Assembly: GCA_017624915.1 (NCBI GenBank)
Contig: JAGAMC010000011.1
Location: forward strand, 1-64,000
Length of the DNA stretch: 64,000 bases
Reading direction: 5' to 3'
From: Oscillospiraceae bacterium
Lineage (GTDB): Bacteria > Bacillota > Clostridia > Oscillospirales > Oscillospiraceae
Below, one piece after another: positions 31,264 through 39,422 of this stretch. Made by a program: the position numbers and the translations under genes. The number at the start of each line of letters is the position of its first letter. Positions within the stretch are counted from its first letter, which is position 1. Under the pieces are notes generated by a model, which was not told the origin of the DNA, ran no database searches, and saw only the letters and a program-made list of their open reading frames with translations.

Positions 31264-32310
31264 ATGTGTACAGACAAACTCACAAATGAAGACATCGGTA
31301 CATTTTGCCTGTCGTTGTACCATCTGATCCACGCCGGTTTGGGTGTGGCAGACGCCTTTGCGCTGATGGCGCAGGACGAACGGGACGGCCGGGCAAAAAG
31401 GCGGCTGGAGCAGATGACAGAATGCGCGGACAGGGGCGAGTCTCTGGCCCGGATCTGTCGGCAGGCGGAGTGCTTTCCCGACTATGTATGCGCCCTGCTG
31501 GACGTGGGTGAGCAGGTGGGCAGGACCGAGCAGACGCTGGAGGCCCTGGCCCGCCACTACGAGGGGCGCACCCGGCTGGAACGGCGGCTGCGGGGAGCGC
31601 TGCTTTACCCCTGCGCCCTGCTGGGCGTGATGCTGGCGGTGGTGGTCATCCTGCTGATCTGGGTGCTGCCGGTATTTGACCAGGTGTATGCTCAGCTGGG
31701 CAGCGGACTGACCGGTGTGGCCGGTGGTCTGCTGGTGCTGGGCCAGACGCTGCGGCGGATGCTGCCGGCCATGTGCATACTGCTGGTGCTGGCCGGGGTA
31801 CTGCTGGGGGCTGTCTATCTGAACCCCACTGTGCGCAGGCGGGCTGCGGCCCTGTGGCGCAGGCTCCGGGGAGCAGGCGGTCCGGGAGGAAAGATCGAAG
31901 CCGCCCGGGTGGCTCAGGCGCTGGCGCTGGGCATGAGCAGCGGCCTGACGGACGAGCAGGCGGTGGAGCTTGCCCTGTCGCTGGCTCCGGAACACGGCAC
32001 GGTGCGCCAGCGGTGCCGCCGGTGTCTTGCGCAGCTGGAAGCGGGGCAGACCCTTGCGGGTGCGCTGCGCAGCAGTGAGCTGCTGCCCGGCGCCCGGTGC
32101 CGTCTGCTGGATGCAGCGGTAAAAAGCGGCCGGGGCGAGGCGGCTATGGAGCAGATCGCTCTGCAGATGCTGGAGGAGGGGGAGACCGCTCTGGAAAGCG
32201 CTGTAAGCCGCATCGAGCCTGCGCTGGTAATGGTGACATCTGCGCTTGTGGGGGCCATCCTGCTGACGGTGATGCTGCCTTTGGCCCACATCATGTCCGG
32301 GATCGGGTGA
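31264..32310 (+). CDS. type II secretion/type IV pilus inner-membrane platform protein (GspF/PilC-like)
   Basis: A 348-residue polytopic protein with two GspF domains: FCLSLYHLIHAGLGVADAF near the start and ALALGMSSGLTDEQAVELAL near residue 220. Each is followed by transmembrane helices (LLYPCALLGVMLAVVVILLIWVLPVF near 118, a pair near 165-188, and ALVGAILLTVMLPLAHIM at the C-terminus). This platform couples the cytoplasmic ATPase to pilin assembly. It is somewhat shorter than PilC (about 400). It is the first gene of a six-gene operon that ends with a PilT-type ATPase. Confidence 0.9.
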   Translation: MCTDKLTNEDIGTFCLSLYHLIHAGLGVADAFALMAQDERDGRAKRRLEQMTECADRGESLARICRQAECFPDYVCALLDVGEQVGRTEQTLEALARHYEGRTRLERRLRGALLYPCALLGVMLAVVVILLIWVLPVFDQVYAQLGSGLTGVAGGLLVLGQTLRRMLPAMCILLVLAGVLLGAVYLNPTVRRRAAALWRRLRGAGGPGGKIEAARVAQALALGMSSGLTDEQAVELALSLAPEHGTVRQRCRRCLAQLEAGQTLAGALRSSELLPGARCRLLDAAVKSGRGEAAMEQIALQMLEEGETALESAVSRIEPALVMVTSALVGAILLTVMLPLAHIMSGIG

Positions 32311-32316
32311 GCGCCT

Positions 32317-32628
32317 ATGACAAGGAGAGGACGAGCGCTTTCCGCCCTTTTGCTGTGGGCGGCGGTTCTGGCCGTGCTTGTGTGGTTTTTTGCTGCGGTG
32401 GGCAATGTTGGCCGGGGAAACAGTCAGCAGGGCCGGCAGCAGCTGGAAACGGCTCTGCGCCGGGGCGCGGTGGCCTACTACGCTGCAGAGGGCGTGTATC
32501 CGCCTACGCTGGACGCCCTGACACAGCGCAGCGGGATCCAGATCGACGAGGAATACTATAGCGTGTTTTACGAGATTTTTGCGGATAACCTGATGCCTGA
32601 CATCACGGTTTTGGTAAATGAGACATGA
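32317..32628 (+). CDS. small membrane protein of the pseudopilus operon
   Basis: A 103-residue protein with one N-terminal transmembrane helix (about 7-27) followed by a long polar helix and a short globular end (RGAVAYYAAEGVYPPTLDALTQRSGIQIDEEYYSVFYE). The helix-then-YP.TLD plan is typical of pseudopilins, but no prepilin peptidase site (G followed by F.E) is visible, so it is a pilin-like accessory protein. It begins 6 bp after the GspF gene and overlaps the next gene by 4 bp. Confidence 0.8.
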   Translation: MTRRGRALSALLLWAAVLAVLVWFFAAVGNVGRGNSQQGRQQLETALRRGAVAYYAAEGVYPPTLDALTQRSGIQIDEEYYSVFYEIFADNLMPDITVLVNET

Positions 32629-33113
32629 AGCAGCATAACAACCAACGATCTGTCGGTGCCCTTGCGGCACTGCTCCTGCTGGGTGTGTTCGCGGTGAGCA
32701 TCCTGTCCGTGCTTCTGGCCGGCACAGGAACTTACCAGCGGCTGACCCGGCGGGATCAGTCTGCCCATGACAGCCGCACCTGCGCCCAGTATCTGGCTGC
32801 CAAGGTCAGGCAGGCCTATGCCCCTCACGAGGTGTGCGTGCAGTCCTTCGACGGCAGCGACGCGCTGGTGACCCGCCGGGAGGTGGATGGGCAGGACTAC
32901 CTTGAGCGGGTGTACTGTTACGACGGTTGGCTGATGGAGCTGTTTGCTCCGGCAGACAGTGACATGGATGCCCGGGACGGGGAAAAGATCATGCAGGCTG
33001 ACAGCATGACCCTCCGGCACACACAGTCGCGGCTGTGGGCAGATGTGACCCAGAACGGACAGACCACCCAACTGATCCTGCACCTGCCCGGGGGAGAGGA
33101 GGCGGCGCAATGA
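32625..33113 (+). CDS. DUF4860-like pseudopilus-associated protein
   Basis: A 162-residue protein with an N-terminal transmembrane helix (about 10-31) and an extracytoplasmic beta-rich domain (VCVQSFDGSDALVTRREVDGQDYLERVYCYDGWLMELF). It matches the pattern of DUF4860 proteins found in Clostridia pilus operons. It overlaps both neighbours by ATGA, so translation is coupled. Its role is probably structural, as a minor-pilin-like element. Confidence 0.75.
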   Translation: MKQHNNQRSVGALAALLLLGVFAVSILSVLLAGTGTYQRLTRRDQSAHDSRTCAQYLAAKVRQAYAPHEVCVQSFDGSDALVTRREVDGQDYLERVYCYDGWLMELFAPADSDMDARDGEKIMQADSMTLRHTQSRLWADVTQNGQTTQLILHLPGGEEAAQ

Positions 33114-33532
33114 AGGACAAAGCACCTCTTTCCCTTATAGAGCAGACCGTCATGATATTGATCTTTGCCCTGGCCGGGGCACTGTGCCTGCGGGTGTTTG
33201 TGTGGGCAGACGGCCACTCCCGGGACAATGCACAGCGGGATCAGGCCCTGCTGCTGGCCCAGAATGCGGCTCAGGTGCTGAAAAGTGAGGGCGGAGACTA
33301 TGCCGCTGCCGCCGAAGTGTACGGCGGGGCGTGGGACGGACGGCGGTGGACTGTTTTCTATGACGCCGGTTGGCAGCAGACCTCCGGGGAAAACACCTAT
33401 CGGCTGAGTGCTGTACCCGAACCCGAAGAAGTGGAATATCTGGGCCGGGCTGCGGTGGAGGTAACGGACCGTAACGGCCGGCAGCTGGCCCGGCTGAGCG
33501 TGGCATGGCAGGAGGTGGTCGGAGATGAGTGA
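33110..33532 (+). CDS. pseudopilin-like membrane protein
   Basis: A 140-residue protein. Residues about 9-27 are a hydrophobic helix (LIEQTVMILIFALAGALCLRVF), followed by an amphipathic helix RDNAQRDQALLLAQNAAQVLKSE and a small beta domain. The SLIEQTVMILIF start looks like a type IV pilin helix with Glu at about position 11, but the preceding Gly of a cleavage site is missing. ATG 33110 overlaps the previous stop. Probably a minor pilin. Confidence 0.75.
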   Translation: MKDKAPLSLIEQTVMILIFALAGALCLRVFVWADGHSRDNAQRDQALLLAQNAAQVLKSEGGDYAAAAEVYGGAWDGRRWTVFYDAGWQQTSGENTYRLSAVPEPEEVEYLGRAAVEVTDRNGRQLARLSVAWQEVVGDE

Positions 33533-33929
33533 CAGGCGTTCTGTCTATCCCGCCCCTGTGGGCGCAAGCGCTCTGCTGACCATTTTTGCGGTGCTGTGCC
33601 TGACGGTGTTTGCCCTGCTGTCCCTGTCCACCGTGCGGGCCAACGGGCGGCTGAGCGACCGGGCCGCGCAGGCGGTGAACGATTACTATGCAGCGGACTG
33701 CCGGGCGCAGGAGATTCTGGCCCGGCTGCGGGCCGGCCAGAAGCCGGAAGGAGTGTCCCGGGCAGGGAACATCTGCAGTTATACATGCCCCATTTCGGAC
33801 AGCCGGACGCTGGTTGTGGAAGTGGCGGTGGATGGCAGCGACTTTCATATTCTGCGCTGGCAGGCGGTATCCACACAGCCGTGGCAGGCGGAGGAAGATC
33901 TGCCCGTTTGGGACGGAGAGGACAAGTGA
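33525..33929 (+). CDS. hypothetical membrane protein of the pseudopilus operon
   Basis: A 134-residue protein with one N-terminal transmembrane segment (ALLTIFAVLCLTVFALLSLSTV, about 15-36), a helix (SDRAAQAVNDYYAADCRAQEILARL) and a C-terminal beta hairpin with two cysteines (CSYTCPIS). The plan resembles PilX/GspK-like minor components. It overlaps the previous gene by 8 bp and precedes pilT by 13 bp. Confidence 0.75.
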   Translation: MSDRRSVYPAPVGASALLTIFAVLCLTVFALLSLSTVRANGRLSDRAAQAVNDYYAADCRAQEILARLRAGQKPEGVSRAGNICSYTCPISDSRTLVVEVAVDGSDFHILRWQAVSTQPWQAEEDLPVWDGEDK

Positions 33930-33942
33930 GGAGGAACAGCCC

Positions 33943-35001
33943 ATGGAAAAGCTGATGGACTATCTGACCCGGGCGGCCTGTGACGGCGCATCGGACCTGT
34001 TTATCGTTCCGGGCGGAGCGGTGAGCATGAAGCTGGACGGCCAGCTGACCCCTATCGGGGAAGACAAAATCATGCCCACCCAGGGCGAAGCCCTCATCCG
34101 GGAGATATACCGGATGGCGGACCGGGATATGGAGGAGTTTCTGCGCACCGGCGACGATGACTTCTCTTTCTCAGTCCCGGGCCTTGCCCGGTTCCGCGTG
34201 AATACCTACCGACAGCGGGGCTCCTGCGCGGCGGTCATCCGGGTGGTGGCCTTTTCCATCCCGGACTGGCAGCAGATGGGCATTCCGGAGGCGGTCATGT
34301 CCCTTGCGGAGCTGACAAGCGGCATGGTGCTGGTCACCGGCACAGCGGGAAGCGGCAAGAGCACCACACTGGCCTGCCTTATCGACCGGATCAACCGGCA
34401 GCGGGCCTGCCACATCATTACGCTGGAGGACCCTATCGAGTTTCTGCACCGGAACCAGAAAAGCATCGTCAGTCAGCGGGAGATCGCGGTGGATACAAAG
34501 GACTATCTGTCTGCCCTGCGGGCCTGTCTGCGTCAGGCGCCCGATGTGATCCAGCTGGGAGAGATGCGGGATCTGGAGACCATCCGCACCGCCATGACGG
34601 CGGCGGAGACAGGACATCTGCTGCTGGCCACCCTGCACACCAAGGGGGCGGTGAACACCATCGACCGTATCATCGACGCGTTCCCCGCCGACCAGCAGGA
34701 TCAGATCCGCATCCAGCTCAGTGCGGTGCTGCGCACCGTGGTGTCCCAGCAGCTGCTGCCCGGCGTGGATGGAGAACTGGTGCCCGCCTTTGAGATCATG
34801 CACATGACAAGCGCCGTGCGCAGCATGATCCGGGACAGCAAGAGCCACCAGATCGCCGGCGTCATCGCCTCCGGTGTGTCGGAGGGGATGTGCAGCATGG
34901 ACCAGTCCATTCTGGACCTGTACCGGGCCGGAAAGATCACCCGTCAGACCGCGCTGGAATACGCGGACAACCCCGAGCAGATGCTCAGACGGCTGGATTG
35001 A
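33943..35001 (+). CDS. pilT: PilT-family pilus ATPase
   Basis: A 352-residue hexameric secretion ATPase. Walker A is GTAGSGKST (133-141), the Asp box has THIITLEDPIEFLH-like acidic residues near 160, Walker B is VIQLGEMRDLETI near 205, and the AETGHLLLATLHT signature near 222 is diagnostic of PilT/PilU retraction ATPases rather than PilB/GspE. ATG 33943 follows GAGGAGGA. It is the only ATPase in the operon, so this motor may drive assembly, retraction or both in a minimal system. A terminator follows. Confidence 0.92.
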   Translation: MEKLMDYLTRAACDGASDLFIVPGGAVSMKLDGQLTPIGEDKIMPTQGEALIREIYRMADRDMEEFLRTGDDDFSFSVPGLARFRVNTYRQRGSCAAVIRVVAFSIPDWQQMGIPEAVMSLAELTSGMVLVTGTAGSGKSTTLACLIDRINRQRACHIITLEDPIEFLHRNQKSIVSQREIAVDTKDYLSALRACLRQAPDVIQLGEMRDLETIRTAMTAAETGHLLLATLHTKGAVNTIDRIIDAFPADQQDQIRIQLSAVLRTVVSQQLLPGVDGELVPAFEIMHMTSAVRSMIRDSKSHQIAGVIASGVSEGMCSMDQSILDLYRAGKITRQTALEYADNPEQMLRRLD

Positions 35002-35013
35002 CACAAAAATACG

Positions 35014-35046
35014 AACGGGCGCCGCAGGAGTGCGGTGCCCGTTTTT
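35014..35046 (+). terminator. terminator of the pseudopilus operon
   Basis: AACGGGC.CCGCA/TGCGG.GCCCGTT hairpin with a TTTTTC tail. Confidence 0.85.
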
Positions 35047-35060
35047 CTGAGAAAACAGCT

Positions 35061-35089
35061 TTGATTCCGGCCCTGTTTTGTGCTACAAT
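35061..35089 (+). promoter_or_regulatory. greA promoter
   Basis: TTGATT (35061-35066), 17-bp spacer, TACAAT (35084-35089). Confidence 0.7.
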
Positions 35090-35110
35090 GGCCGGGAACG
35101 GAGGTGCGCC

Positions 35111-35614
35111 ATGCACAACGAACTGACGCAAAAGGACATCCAGCTGATGAAGGAAGAACTGGACCACCGCCGCATCCATCTGCGGCCCCAGCTGCTGGAG
35201 GAGGTCAAGACCGCCCGGGCCTTTGGAGACCTGAGCGAGAATTTTGAATACAAGGCGGCCAAGCAGGAGAAAAACCGGAACGAAAGCCGCATCCGCTATC
35301 TGGAAAACATGATCAAGACCGCGGTGGTCATTTCCGACCGGACGGAACGGGATAAGGTGGGGCTTTACGACTTTGTCACCGTGTTTGTGGAGGAGGACGA
35401 GGAGGAGCAGAGCTATCAGATCGTCACCACCGTGCGGCAGGACGCACTGAAAAACCGCATCAGTAAGGAGTCCCCCTTCGGCAAGGCGGTCCTTGGCAAA
35501 GGAGTAGGAGACCGCCTGTGGATACAGGTCAATGACAGCTACGGTTATTATGTGGTCATCCGGGCCATTGAAAAGGGCGAGGATGACGGGGCGATCCCCA
35601 TCAACAGCTTTTAA
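35111..35614 (+). CDS. greA: GreA-type transcription elongation factor
   Basis: A 167-residue factor that rescues stalled RNA polymerase by stimulating transcript cleavage. The N-terminal coiled coil (about 5-80) contains the tip motif AFGDLSENFEYKAAKQEK with the acidic pair that enters the polymerase channel. The C-terminal FKBP-like domain is about 85-165 (ESPFGKAVLGKGVGD). Slightly longer than typical GreA (158), with an insert near EEDEEEQSYQ. It could be one of several Gre paralogues. Start ATG 35111 follows GGAGG. Confidence 0.9.
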   Translation: MHNELTQKDIQLMKEELDHRRIHLRPQLLEEVKTARAFGDLSENFEYKAAKQEKNRNESRIRYLENMIKTAVVISDRTERDKVGLYDFVTVFVEEDEEEQSYQIVTTVRQDALKNRISKESPFGKAVLGKGVGDRLWIQVNDSYGYYVVIRAIEKGEDDGAIPINSF

Positions 35615-35615
35615 A

Positions 35616-35646
35616 AAACGGCACGCCGCTTCGGCGTGCCGTTTTT
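35616..35646. terminator. bidirectional terminator
   Basis: ACGGCACGCCG/CGGCGTGCCGT stem between the convergent greA and glycosyltransferase genes. Confidence 0.88.
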
Positions 35647-35649
35647 GCC

Positions 35650-36678
35650 TTAGTTGAACTTGTAAATTTTGCGGGTCATGCGGTACAGGGCCAGCGACAG
35701 CTTGCGGCCGGGAGCGGTGGGCAGATTGGTCAGGGCGGGGATAGAGAAGTAGCGCATGCGGGCATACAGTTTTTTGTCCACCGTGCGCAGGTACTCCCAC
35801 AGCTTGGTGCGCTTGCCGAGGGCTTCGGGCGAGCCGTCCATAGTCAGGAAGATGGAGGAGATGGCCACCATAATGGCCAGATAATTGAACATGTAACCGC
35901 CCAGCTTTTTGGATTTTGCGGACACGGCGTTCAGGTCGTGGGAGTCGATCATGTGGTAGTTGACCCGCAGCTGCTGGTCCACGCGGCCCAGCATGACCTT
36001 CTCGTTGACGGACTGATCGGCCCGGCCGATGAAGTAGCGGTACAGATCCACGTCCAGATAGTACATATTGCGCACATAGGGCAGTGGCTGATAGACAAAG
36101 ATGTTGTCTACGTAGAAGGTGTGCTTGGGCAGCTCCAGTGCGCAGTCCCGCAGCAGCTGGGTGCGGTAGATCACGCTGTGCATCAGCAGGTACTGACCGG
36201 GCTTGAAGGGCTTGATAGCCTCCCAGCCGAACACCCGGCCCACGGGGAACACATTGCGGTAGTGGGCCACGCGCTGGGTGTTGTCCTCCACGTGCTCGTA
36301 GACATAGTTGCAGATGAGCATATCCACCAGCTTATCGTCCCGGACAAACTGGCGCAGCTTGTCCAGCGCCTTGTGCAGGGCGTCCACATCCACCCAGTCG
36401 TCAGAGTCCACCACCTTGTAATAGATGCCCCGGGCGTTGCGCATACCCTGATTGACCCCCTCGCCGTGGCCGCCGTTCTCCTGATGGATGGCGCGCACGA
36501 TGTCCGGGTACTGGGCGGCATAACGGTCACAGATCTCGGCGGTGTTGTCCTTGGTGGAACCGTCGTTTACCAGAATGATCTCGATGTCATCGCCGCCCTG
36601 AAGCAGGGTATCCACGCAGTGCTCCATATAGGCCGCGGAGTTGTAGCAGGGAACGGCAAAGGTGATCAGCTTGTCCAT
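35650..36678 (-). CDS. family 2 glycosyltransferase
   Basis: A 342-residue GT-A glycosyltransferase. N-terminal strand FAVPCYNSAAYMEHCVDTLL, nucleotide site IILVNDGSTKDNTAEIC near residue 35, and the metal-binding DSDDWVD near 92 are typical. The C-terminal portion (GKRTKLWEYLRTVDKKLYARMRYF) is a basic helical region that may touch the membrane. It lies 12 bp after the Glf gene, so it probably transfers galactofuranose or another sugar into a surface glycan or glycolipid (inference). Confidence 0.9.
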   Translation of the reverse strand: MDKLITFAVPCYNSAAYMEHCVDTLLQGGDDIEIILVNDGSTKDNTAEICDRYAAQYPDIVRAIHQENGGHGEGVNQGMRNARGIYYKVVDSDDWVDVDALHKALDKLRQFVRDDKLVDMLICNYVYEHVEDNTQRVAHYRNVFPVGRVFGWEAIKPFKPGQYLLMHSVIYRTQLLRDCALELPKHTFYVDNIFVYQPLPYVRNMYYLDVDLYRYFIGRADQSVNEKVMLGRVDQQLRVNYHMIDSHDLNAVSAKSKKLGGYMFNYLAIMVAISSIFLTMDGSPEALGKRTKLWEYLRTVDKKLYARMRYFSIPALTNLPTAPGRKLSLALYRMTRKIYKFN

Positions 36679-36690
36679 GAGAAAACCTCC

Positions 36691-37863
36691 TTATACCAGC
36701 TCGTCGGCCAGAGCAAGGGCCCGGGCGGCGATGGCGTCCATGTTGTAGTACTTGTACTCGGCAAGGCGGCCCAGCAGATACAGGTTGGGGAAGCTGTCGG
36801 CCTGCTCCCTGTACCGGGCGTACAGGGCGTTGTTTTCCAGGTTGATGATGGCGTAGTAGGGCGTTTCGCCCGCCGCGCCGGTGTAGGCGTAGGAATATTC
36901 CTTGACGGTGGTGGTGCAGTCGGGCTTTACCTGGCCGGTCATGTGCTTGAACTCGGTGATGCGGGTGTAGGGCTGGTCCACGGTGTAGTTGACAGTGCCG
37001 TGGGTCTGGAAGAACTCGGTGTCGTGGGTCTCAAACTCGAACTTCAGGCCCCGGTAGGGCAGGCGGCCGAAGCGCAGACCAAACAGCTCGTCCGCCGCGC
37101 CGGTGTAGATGACGGGGCCGGCAAACACTTCGCCGTCCAGCCGGATCTGCCCGTCAGTCAGCTCCAGCCGCTCCCGGGCGTCCACACCGGTGTGCACAGT
37201 GATGTTGGGGTGGTCCAGCATCCGCTGGAAGATGCGGGTATAGCCCTCCAGCGGCATGCCCTGCCAGCTATCCTGGAAATAGCGGTCGTCCCGGGACAGG
37301 AAGACGGGGACCCGGGCGGTGGTGTTGGGGTCGATCTGCTCCGGAGTCTGACCCCACTGCTTCATGGTGTAGTGGACGAATACGTGCTCGTACACATAGT
37401 CGGCCACCTGACGGATCTCAGGGTCCTCGTTCTGGCGCAGTTCCAAAATAGTGACCTTTTTCTCCGCACCGTAGGCGGCCATGAGCTTTTCACCCAAAGC
37501 CCTGCCTGTTTCCGGGCCGTAGGCGGTCTCCAGACTGGTCAGGTTAAAGGGGACGGGCATCTGCACCCGGCTGCCGGCCGCAGAGCCCTCGCCGGGAATG
37601 TTGGCGACCACACGGTGCTGGTAGTCCCGCCACCGGGTGAAGCGGGACAGATAGTCAAAGACCCGCTTGTCGTTGGTGTGGAAAATGTGGGGTCCGTACT
37701 GGTGGATGAGGATACCGGCGTCATCCAGACAGTCGTAGGCGTTGCCGCCGATGTGGTCACGGCGCTCCAGCACCAGCACGCGCTTGCCGCCGCGCTCGGC
37801 CAGCTCCCGGGCGCACACCGCTCCGGCAAAGCCGGCGCCGATGACCAGCGCATCAAAGATCAT
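36691..37863 (-). CDS. glf: UDP-galactopyranose mutase
   Basis: A 390-residue FAD enzyme that converts UDP-galactopyranose to UDP-galactofuranose. The dinucleotide-binding GAGFAGAVCARELAERG near residue 9 is followed by RDHIGGNAYD, HQYGPHIFHTN (active-site loop) and FNL. Later DGEVFAGPVIYTGAADELF and RITEFKH, with conserved arginines, bind substrate. Full family length. The ATG at 37863 is chosen; TTG 37869 is possible and no strong ribosome site is visible. With the downstream glycosyltransferase it suggests galactofuranose in the cell surface. Confidence 0.94.
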   Translation of the reverse strand: MIFDALVIGAGFAGAVCARELAERGGKRVLVLERRDHIGGNAYDCLDDAGILIHQYGPHIFHTNDKRVFDYLSRFTRWRDYQHRVVANIPGEGSAAGSRVQMPVPFNLTSLETAYGPETGRALGEKLMAAYGAEKKVTILELRQNEDPEIRQVADYVYEHVFVHYTMKQWGQTPEQIDPNTTARVPVFLSRDDRYFQDSWQGMPLEGYTRIFQRMLDHPNITVHTGVDARERLELTDGQIRLDGEVFAGPVIYTGAADELFGLRFGRLPYRGLKFEFETHDTEFFQTHGTVNYTVDQPYTRITEFKHMTGQVKPDCTTTVKEYSYAYTGAAGETPYYAIINLENNALYARYREQADSFPNLYLLGRLAEYKYYNMDAIAARALALADELV

Positions 37864-38028
37864 ATTCAATTCAGGTCACACACCTTTTTTCTTAGTTAAC
37901 GCCGCGTGATCGCCCGCGGCCAAAAACATTGTATCACACCCGCGGCGGGAAAGGAACAAAAACCCACATAATTTTCTCCTGTGCAAGGGGGAAGAAATAA
38001 AAGTCAGAAAGAAATAATCAAAAAAGTA

Positions 38029-38059
38029 TTGACCTTCCCCTTTGTGGAAGGGTTACAGT
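38029..38059 (+). promoter_or_regulatory. MerR-type promoter with 19-bp spacer and dyad operator
   Basis: TTGACC (38029-38034), a 19-bp spacer, and TACAGT (38054-38059). The long spacer contains the dyad CCTTCC/GGAAGG (38033-38038, 38046-38051). This is the hallmark of promoters twisted open by MerR activators, here likely by the protein encoded next. Confidence 0.8.
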
Positions 38060-38133
38060 AGAAGCGGGGCGGAGGAAACTGCCGCTTGACCCAAGCCCGG
38101 GGGAAGAGGTAGGATAGGAAAGGAGGGATACCC

Positions 38134-38784
38134 ATGAAGATCAACGAGGTGGAGACCCTGGTGGGAATCACAAAAAAGAATATCCGCTTTTACGAAAAGG
38201 AGGGCCTGCTGGCCCCCGGCAGAAACAGCGACAACGGCTACCGGGAATACGGCGAGCAGGAAGTGACCGCCCTCAAACAGATCAAGCTGCTGCGCAAGCT
38301 GGGCCTTCCTCTGGAGGAGATCCGACAGATGCAGACGGGCGGACGCACCGTGGGTGATGCCATGGCCCGCCATCTGGTCACGCTGGAGCGTGACAGAGAA
38401 AATCTGGAGCAGGCGATGCGGCTGTGCGGAGAGCTGAAGGATTGCCAGCACCCTCTGCGACAGCTGGACGCCGACCGGATCCTGTCGCGTATGGAGACTA
38501 TGGAGCAGGGAGGGACTACGTTTATGAATAAGCAAAAAGGAGACGTCCGGGGACGGTATGCCGCCCCCGCCCTGGCGGCGGCAGTTATCATACTGCTTAT
38601 GGCTGCGCTCATCGCGCTGATGGCGTGGGCATTTGCCGTGGACCCTGTGGGGGCGCCGCCCCTGCCTTTGCTGGTGGTGCTGGTGGCCCTGCCGGCGGTG
38701 GTGATCCTGGGTGTGCTGCTGGCGCTGGCCCAGCGGTGGAAGGAGATCGGAAAGGGGGAGGAAGATGAAGCCAGAAAGTATTGA
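38134..38784 (+). CDS. membrane-anchored MerR-family regulator
   Basis: A 216-residue regulator. Residues 1-70 are a standard MerR winged helix (INEVETLVGITKKNIRFYEKEGLL, then NGYREYGEQEV), and 80-115 form the dimer coiled coil. Instead of a metal or drug domain, residues 145-205 hold two strongly hydrophobic helices (ALAAAVIILLMAALIALMAWAF and PLLVVLVALPAVVILGVLLALA). It is probably tethered to the membrane and senses an envelope signal (inference). It is the first gene of a three-gene operon behind a MerR-type promoter, and its end overlaps the next gene by 20 bp. Confidence 0.87.
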   Translation: MKINEVETLVGITKKNIRFYEKEGLLAPGRNSDNGYREYGEQEVTALKQIKLLRKLGLPLEEIRQMQTGGRTVGDAMARHLVTLERDRENLEQAMRLCGELKDCQHPLRQLDADRILSRMETMEQGGTTFMNKQKGDVRGRYAAPALAAAVIILLMAALIALMAWAFAVDPVGAPPLPLLVVLVALPAVVILGVLLALAQRWKEIGKGEEDEARKY

Positions 38785-39028
38785 ACGGCAAAAAAAGCGA
38801 AAGAAGGAAGCGGTGGTCGGCATCCTGATGTTCGGGCTGCTGCAGCTGGTATGCGCGGTGAGTTTTTGGAGTCTGTGCTGGATCCCGGACGCGCCGGGGT
38901 GGCTGTTGGTGCTGTTTGGAGCGCTTGGCGGGTTGTGCCTGCTTTTGCTGATCCCCGCACTGGTGGTATTGAAACAGCGATTCAAAGAAATTGAAGGAGG
39001 AGAATTGGATGCAGCTGCTGAATATTGA
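38765..39028 (+). CDS. small membrane protein
   Basis: An 87-residue protein with a very basic N-terminus (ERQKKRKKEAVVG) and two hydrophobic helices (about 17-38 and 45-69). The start overlaps the MerR gene and follows GGGGGAGG. It is translationally coupled in the MerR operon and may be a membrane partner of the regulator. No known family is recognised. Confidence 0.75.
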   Translation: MKPESIERQKKRKKEAVVGILMFGLLQLVCAVSFWSLCWIPDAPGWLLVLFGALGGLCLLLLIPALVVLKQRFKEIEGGELDAAAEY

Positions 39029-39320
39029 TCACATCCCAGGCAAGGAAATCGAGGCACTGGGCATTGTAAAGGGTACCGTCGTCCAGTCGAAGAACCTTGG
39101 AAAGGATTTTATGGCCGGCATGAAGACGCTGGTGGGAGGTGAGATCGTGGGCTATACCCAGATGCTCACCGAGGCCCGTCAGATCGCCACCAAACGTATG
39201 GTGGACGAAGCCGAGGCGCTGGGCGCGGATGCCATTGTGAACATCCGGTACGGCTCGTCCTCTGTAATGCAGGGGGCCGCTGAGGTCATCGTCTACGGCA
39301 CTGCGGTCAAATTTAAGTAA
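39009..39320 (+). CDS. YbjQ/UPF0145 heavy-metal-binding-like protein
   Basis: A 103-residue protein with the YbjQ signature: a first strand then VKGTVVQSKNLGKDFMAGMKTLVGGEIVGYTQMLTEAR, followed by ALGADAIVNIRYGSSSVMQGAAEVIVYGTAV. The family forms pentamers, and a role in metal or envelope stress has been suggested without proof. ATG 39009 follows GAAGGAGG and overlaps the membrane-protein gene. It is the third gene of the MerR operon. Confidence 0.9.
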   Translation: MQLLNIDHIPGKEIEALGIVKGTVVQSKNLGKDFMAGMKTLVGGEIVGYTQMLTEARQIATKRMVDEAEALGADAIVNIRYGSSSVMQGAAEVIVYGTAVKFK

Positions 39321-39324
39321 AGCA

Positions 39325-39364
39325 AATATGCCGGATCCCCTGTTGGGGGTCCGGCATATTTTTT
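39325..39364 (+). terminator. terminator of the MerR operon
   Basis: AATATGCCGGA/TCCGGCATATT stem with internal CCCC/GGGG pairing and a T6 tail. Confidence 0.88.
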
Positions 39365-39422
39365 GCCCCGGCGCATAAGGTGAAAGTAACAGGGACGGGC
39401 CGCTGCCAAGGAGGTCGGGAGG

